From contig JAKITM010000111.1 of assembly GCA_021648045.1 (NCBI GenBank), forward strand, positions 1 through 7,469: a stretch of DNA of 7,469 nt, written 5' to 3'. Position numbers and translations under genes: made by a program. Below are positions 3,157 to 7,469 of this stretch, piece by piece (the first letter of the stretch is position 1; each line of letters begins with the position of its first letter). This DNA comes from Lysobacterales bacterium. GTDB taxonomy: Bacteria > Pseudomonadota > Gammaproteobacteria > Xanthomonadales > SZUA-36. The notes beneath the pieces were generated by a model. That model saw only the letters and a program-made list of their open reading frames with translations. It did not search any database and had not been told where the DNA came from.

Positions 3157-6100
3157 CTATGCGTCGAATGTAGACTCAGCCGGTGCTTCTGTTGGCCGCT
3201 GTTTTTCAACGCTTTCGATCTCTTTGGCTGCTTCTGCGCGCATTTGCTCTTCGAGCTCGGCGGTTTCTGCGGCCTTGCGGTCACTGTGGCGTTTGTTGTG
3301 ATATGCCAAACCTGTACCTGCAGGAATCAAACGACCTACAATTACATTCTCTTTCAGGCCGCGAAGATGATCAACGGTGCCGCTAACTGCAGCTTCGGTG
3401 AGTACTCGCGTGGTTTCCTGGAAAGATGCGGCAGAGATGAACGATTCAGTTGCCAATGAGGCTTTGGTAATACCCAGTAACAAGCGCTGGAATATAACTG
3501 GGTCCAAACCATCCTTTTCGAGCTTGATGTTTTCGGCAACCACTGCGGCAAATTCCGCTTGTTCACCGCGCAGGAATTTCTGACTGTCGCCGGAACCTTT
3601 GACTTCAACCTTGCGCAACATCTGACGGGTAATTACCTCGATGTGTTTGTCGTTAATGACAACACCCTGTAGGCGATAAACATTCTGGATTTCTTTAACC
3701 AGATAGCCGGCCAGTTCTTCTACACCTTTCAGGCGCAGAATATCATGTGCACTAGGTTCACCCTCAACGATGGTTTCGCCTTTAACTACAGACTCACCAT
3801 CAAAGACGATAACTTGACGCCATTTGTGAATTAAGGTTTCAACCGTTTCGCCATCAGATTGGGTAATAACTACCCTTTGTTTGCCCTTGGTTTCTTTACC
3901 AAAACTGACCACACCGGTTGCTTCGGCAAGAATTGAAGGTTCTTTTGGCTTACGCGCTTCAAACAGATCCGCAACCCGCGGCAAACCACCGGTAATATCT
4001 CGGGTCTTAGCAGATTCCTGAGGGATTCGTGCGATAACATCACCCACTTTAACACTGTCGTTGTCATGGAACTGAACAATAGCGCCAGCTGGCAGGAAGT
4101 AATGTGCTGGAATATCGGTACCAGCGAGCAATAGTTCTTTACCACGACCATCCGCTAGGCTCACCATCGGGCGCATATCGCGACCGGCAATTGAGCGCAC
4201 CAGAGGATCGATAACTTCAACCGAAGTTAAGCCGGTAAGATCATCAGTAACTTCCGTTACACTGACACCATCGACAAAATCGTGGAATTTAACTTTACCT
4301 TTTACCTCAGTAATAATTGGATGTGTGTGCGGGTCCCAGGTGGCTACTATGTCACCATGAGTTACCGCATCGCCATCGTGAAAGTTAATCACCGCACCAT
4401 GAGGTATTTTATAGCGCTCACGCTCACGACCATGGCTATCCATGACTGAAAGTTCAGCTGAACGCGATACTGCTACCAGTTTCTTATCTGAATTAACTAC
4501 CGATTTCAGGTTATGTAAACGAATACTACCTGTAGTCTTAATCTGGTAGTGATCGGCTGCTGCTGTTGCCGAGGCTACACCACCAATATGGAAAGTACGC
4601 ATGGTTAACTGAGTACCTGGCTCACCAATGGATTGTGCTGCAATTACACCAACTGCTTCACCAATATTAGTGATATCGCCACGCGCCAGATCACGGCCAT
4701 AGCATTTGCCACAAATACCAAAACGAGCCTGACAAGTAATTGCTGAACGCACTTGCATTTGATCCACGCCGTTTTCTTCCAGCATGATAACCATTTGCTC
4801 GTCCATCATAGTATTGCGATCAAGCAACACTTCTTCGGTACCCGGCTTGTAAATTATTTCTGCGGTTACTCGACCAAGCACGCGTTCACCCAGTGACTGG
4901 ATTACATCGCCGCCTTCAACAATTGGCGCAATAGTGATGCTATGTTCAGTACCACAGTCTACTTCTACCACAACTACATCTTGTGAAACATCTACCAGAC
5001 GACGGGTAAGGTAACCCGAGTTAGCAGTTTTCAGCGCGGTATCGGCAAGACCTTTGCGAGCACCATGAGTAGAGATAAAGTACTGAAGTACATCTAGACC
5101 TTCACGGAAGTTCGCTGTAATTGGTGTTTCAATGATTGAACCATCCGGCTTGGCCATAAGACCACGCATACCAGCAAGCTGACGAATTTGCGCTGCCGAA
5201 CCACGCGCACCTGAATCGGCCATGATATGCACCGAGTTCATTGATTCATCTTTAATTTCATTACCGTCACGATCAATACGAATTTCGTACTTCATACCAT
5301 CCATCATCGCTTCTGCAATTTTTTCGTTAGTACCAGACCAAATATCGACAACTTTGTTGTAGCGCTCACCGGAGGTAATTAAACCTTTGGTGTACTGGGT
5401 TTGAATCTGCTTAACTTCTTTATCTGCCCGCGCAAGAATAGGTTTCTTTTCATCAGGAATAATCAGATCATCAATACCGATAGAAACACCAGCACTAGTT
5501 GCGTTGGAGAATCCGGCATACATCAATTTATCGGCAAAGATAACCGTTTTCTTCAAGCCCAGGCGGCGATAGCAGGAGTTGATTAGTGAAGAAATTTCTT
5601 TTTTCTTCAGGGTTAAATTCAACAACTTGAAAGGCATACCGATAGGCCGAATTTCAGCCAACAGTGCCCGTCCAACGGTAGTTGATACTAGGTTGGTTTC
5701 TTCACGATCTTCCTGAGCTTCGGAAGTAATTGATTCAGCAATCCGCACCCGAATAGAAGCGTGCAGTTCTACCGCACCATTGGCGTGTGCGCGAGCAACT
5801 TCAGCTAGATCTGCGTATATGGAACCTTCGCCTTTTGCACCAGGCAGTTGCCGAGTCATGTAGTAAAGACCCAATACAACATCCTGCGATGGCACAATAA
5901 TTGGCTCACCATTTGCTGGCGAAAGAATATTATTGGTGGACATCATCAAAGTACGCGCTTCGATCTGGGCTTCAATAGACAATGGCACATGTACCGCCAT
6001 TTGATCACCATCGAAATCCGCGTTGAATGCGGTACAAACTAAGGGATGCAACTGAATAGCCTTGCCTTCAATCAGTACCGGCTCAAAAGCTTGAATGCCG

Positions 6101-7401
6101 AGTCTATGCAGGGTTGGTGCACGGTTAAGCATGATTGGATGTTCACGAATGACTTCGGAAAGGATATCCCAAACTTCAGTGCTTTCGCGCTCTACCAGTT
6201 TTTTCGCGGCTTTAATCGTTGTTGCCATGCCGCGTAATTGCAATTTGCTGAAAATAAACGGCTTAAACAGTTCCAAAGCCATTTTTTTAGGTAGTCCACA
6301 CTGATGTAATTTCAGTGTTGGTCCAACCACAATTACAGAACGACCGGAGTAATCAACCCGTTTACCGAGTAGATTCTGACGGAAACGACCCTGTTTACCC
6401 TTGATCATATCGGCCAAGGATTTCAGTGGACGGCGGTTAGTACCGGTAATTGCACGACCGCGACGACCGTTATCCAGCAAGGCATCTACAGATTCCTGCA
6501 ACATGCGTTTTTCGTTACGCACAATAATATCCGGCGCATGCAATTCCAGCAGGCGACGCAGACGATTGTTGCGGTTAATCACACGACGATATAAATCGTT
6601 CAGATCTGATGTCGCAAAACGACCACCATCCAACGGTACCAGTGGACGCAAGTCCGGTGGTAGAACTGGCAGAATGGTCATGATCATATATTCAGGACGG
6701 TTGCCGGAGTTCAAGAAAGACTCAACCAGTTTGACCCGTTTGGATAAACGCTTGAGTTTAGTTTCTGAACGCGTTGCACCGATATCTTCACGCAGTCTCT
6801 CAAGCTCTGCTTTCAGATCGATGCTCTGCAACAGCACTTTAACTGCTTCAGCACCCATTTTAGCGTCGAATTCATCACCGAATTCATCGCGGGCATTGAG
6901 GAATTCTTCATCCGTCAATAACTGACCGCGCTCTAGCGTAGTCATACCCTCTTCCAGAACCACATAGGATTCGAAATATAAGATGCGTTCGATATCCCGT
7001 AAGGTCATATCCAGCATCAAGCCAATGCGCGAAGGCAAAGATTTGAGGAACCAGATATGGGCTACCGGACTGGCAAGGTCGATGTGCGCCATGCGCTCAC
7101 GACGAACTTTAGTCAGGGTAACTTCAGTACCACATTTTTCACAGACAACACCGCGATGCTTCATGCGTTTGTATTTACCACAGAGGCATTCGTAGTCTTT
7201 AATCGGACCGAAAATTGAGGCACAAAAGAGGCCATCCCGTTCCGGCTTAAAGGTTCGGTAATTAATGGTTTCAGGCTTCTTAACTTCACCCCATGACCAG
7301 GAACGGATCAGTTCCGGCGGCGCAAGTCCAATACGGATTGCGTCGAAATCGGTGGGTTGTTGGCGCTGACGCCCATAGAGATTTTGGATCATGTCTCTCA
7401 T
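3157..7401 (-). CDS. rpoC: DNA-directed RNA polymerase subunit beta'
   Basis: This is the largest catalytic subunit of RNA polymerase; it forms the clamp and active centre with RpoB. It is complete at 1414 aa (E. coli 1407). Zinc site 1 is C72, C74, C87, C90. The catalytic magnesium loop NADFDGDQM gives D462, D464, D466. Zinc site 2 is C816, C890, C897, C900. The bridge helix region lies near 785-805 (DTALKTANSGYLTRRL), and the trigger loop contains M934, R935, H938 (QLTMRTFHIGG). A lineage insert of the proteobacterial SI3 type follows (about 945-1130), ending before DITGGLPRVADLFEARKPKEPS. All key residues are intact. The start ATG at 7401 has GGAG 10 bases upstream; a second ATG at codon 4 is less likely. 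It lies 17 bp after rpoB in one operon. The last 50 residues are charged, Glu/Ala-rich and differ from E. coli. The stop is TAG. No rpsL follows. Confidence 0.99.
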   Translation of the reverse strand: MRDMIQNLYGRQRQQPTDFDAIRIGLAPPELIRSWSWGEVKKPETINYRTFKPERDGLFCASIFGPIKDYECLCGKYKRMKHRGVVCEKCGTEVTLTKVRRERMAHIDLASPVAHIWFLKSLPSRIGLMLDMTLRDIERILYFESYVVLEEGMTTLERGQLLTDEEFLNARDEFGDEFDAKMGAEAVKVLLQSIDLKAELERLREDIGATRSETKLKRLSKRVKLVESFLNSGNRPEYMIMTILPVLPPDLRPLVPLDGGRFATSDLNDLYRRVINRNNRLRRLLELHAPDIIVRNEKRMLQESVDALLDNGRRGRAITGTNRRPLKSLADMIKGKQGRFRQNLLGKRVDYSGRSVIVVGPTLKLHQCGLPKKMALELFKPFIFSKLQLRGMATTIKAAKKLVERESTEVWDILSEVIREHPIMLNRAPTLHRLGIQAFEPVLIEGKAIQLHPLVCTAFNADFDGDQMAVHVPLSIEAQIEARTLMMSTNNILSPANGEPIIVPSQDVVLGLYYMTRQLPGAKGEGSIYADLAEVARAHANGAVELHASIRVRIAESITSEAQEDREETNLVSTTVGRALLAEIRPIGMPFKLLNLTLKKKEISSLINSCYRRLGLKKTVIFADKLMYAGFSNATSAGVSIGIDDLIIPDEKKPILARADKEVKQIQTQYTKGLITSGERYNKVVDIWSGTNEKIAEAMMDGMKYEIRIDRDGNEIKDESMNSVHIMADSGARGSAAQIRQLAGMRGLMAKPDGSIIETPITANFREGLDVLQYFISTHGARKGLADTALKTANSGYLTRRLVDVSQDVVVVEVDCGTEHSITIAPIVEGGDVIQSLGERVLGRVTAEIIYKPGTEEVLLDRNTMMDEQMVIMLEENGVDQMQVRSAITCQARFGICGKCYGRDLARGDITNIGEAVGVIAAQSIGEPGTQLTMRTFHIGGVASATAAADHYQIKTTGSIRLHNLKSVVNSDKKLVAVSRSAELSVMDSHGRERERYKIPHGAVINFHDGDAVTHGDIVATWDPHTHPIITEVKGKVKFHDFVDGVSVTEVTDDLTGLTSVEVIDPLVRSIAGRDMRPMVSLADGRGKELLLAGTDIPAHYFLPAGAIVQFHDNDSVKVGDVIARIPQESAKTRDITGGLPRVADLFEARKPKEPSILAEATGVVSFGKETKGKQRVVITQSDGETVETLIHKWRQVIVFDGESVVKGETIVEGEPSAHDILRLKGVEELAGYLVKEIQNVYRLQGVVINDKHIEVITRQMLRKVEVKGSGDSQKFLRGEQAEFAAVVAENIKLEKDGLDPVIFQRLLLGITKASLATESFISAASFQETTRVLTEAAVSGTVDHLRGLKENVIVGRLIPAGTGLAYHNKRHSDRKAAETAELEEQMRAEAAKEIESVEKQRPTEAPAESTFDA

Positions 7402-7418
7402 ATCGATTCTACTCCGTA

Positions 7419-7469
7419 TCAGGATTGTTCAAGTTCAATGTTAATGCCGAGTGAATGAATTTCTTTCAC
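7419..7469 (-). CDS. rpoB: DNA-directed RNA polymerase subunit beta, C-terminal end (partial)
   Basis: Only the last 16 residues and the TGA stop are in the window: VKEIHSLGINIELEQS. SLGINIELE closely matches the conserved RpoB C-terminus of Gammaproteobacteria. The gene continues beyond the right edge and lies 17 bp upstream of rpoC, the standard rpoB-rpoC arrangement. Confidence 0.95.
   Translation of the reverse strand: MKEIHSLGINIELEQS

Noticed and set aside
3030..3284. Minus-strand open frame of 84 codons across the rpoC end
   Set aside because: It runs out of frame through the rpoC 3' end and through the terminator stem; low-complexity basic start typical of a shadow.
6401..6925. Plus-strand open frame of 174 codons inside rpoC
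   Set aside because: It is antisense to fully conserved RpoC sequence, Ser/Arg-rich as expected for such shadows, and has no ribosome binding site or family resemblance.
1..7469. CRISPR arrays, tRNA or rRNA genes
   Set aside because: No regularly spaced repeats and no tRNA- or rRNA-like sequence were seen on either strand.

Overview
The window comes from a gammaproteobacterial chromosome. The anchor is a complete, canonical rpoC (RNA polymerase beta', 1414 aa) on the minus strand, preceded by the last 17 codons of rpoB. The RpoB tail (SLGINIELE) and the RpoC length, motifs and lineage insert point to Gammaproteobacteria; I cannot place it to genus. Directly after rpoC is a strong intrinsic terminator rather than the rpsL-rpsG-fusA genes that often follow rpoC in Pseudomonas and relatives.

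Right to left, in the direction of transcription: rpoB end (7469-7419), rpoC (7401-3157), terminator (3130-3104), about 330 bp without a gene (3103-2772), then an accessory region of promoterless-looking small genes, all on the minus strand. This region is an integron gene-cassette array without an integrase in view. Cassette 1 holds a GNAT acetyltransferase whose start codon sits on one core site and whose stop codon sits in the matching core site; the two 9-bp sites are exact reverse complements, as expected for a cassette. It ends in a well-formed attC (2281-2212). Cassette 2 holds an unrecognised 89-aa protein and ends in a second attC (1770-1697) with a 16-bp stem and three extrahelical bases. 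A third, less certain segment holds a two-pass membrane protein with a proline-rich linker and a small exported protein, and ends in an attC-like half site.

A 128-bp MITE-like element (2084-2211) has inserted exactly into the GTT crossover core between cassettes 1 and 2, duplicating it. This is the most striking structural event in the window.

The left 540 bp carry an IS200/IS605-type element (plus strand) whose Y1 HUH transposase gene is broken by a single-base insertion, with hairpins at both ends that share CTTG loops. Between this element and the cassette array (541-800) I see no gene, only hairpins and a plus-strand terminator. Overall the window is a housekeeping operon whose downstream flank has collected cassettes, a MITE and an IS.
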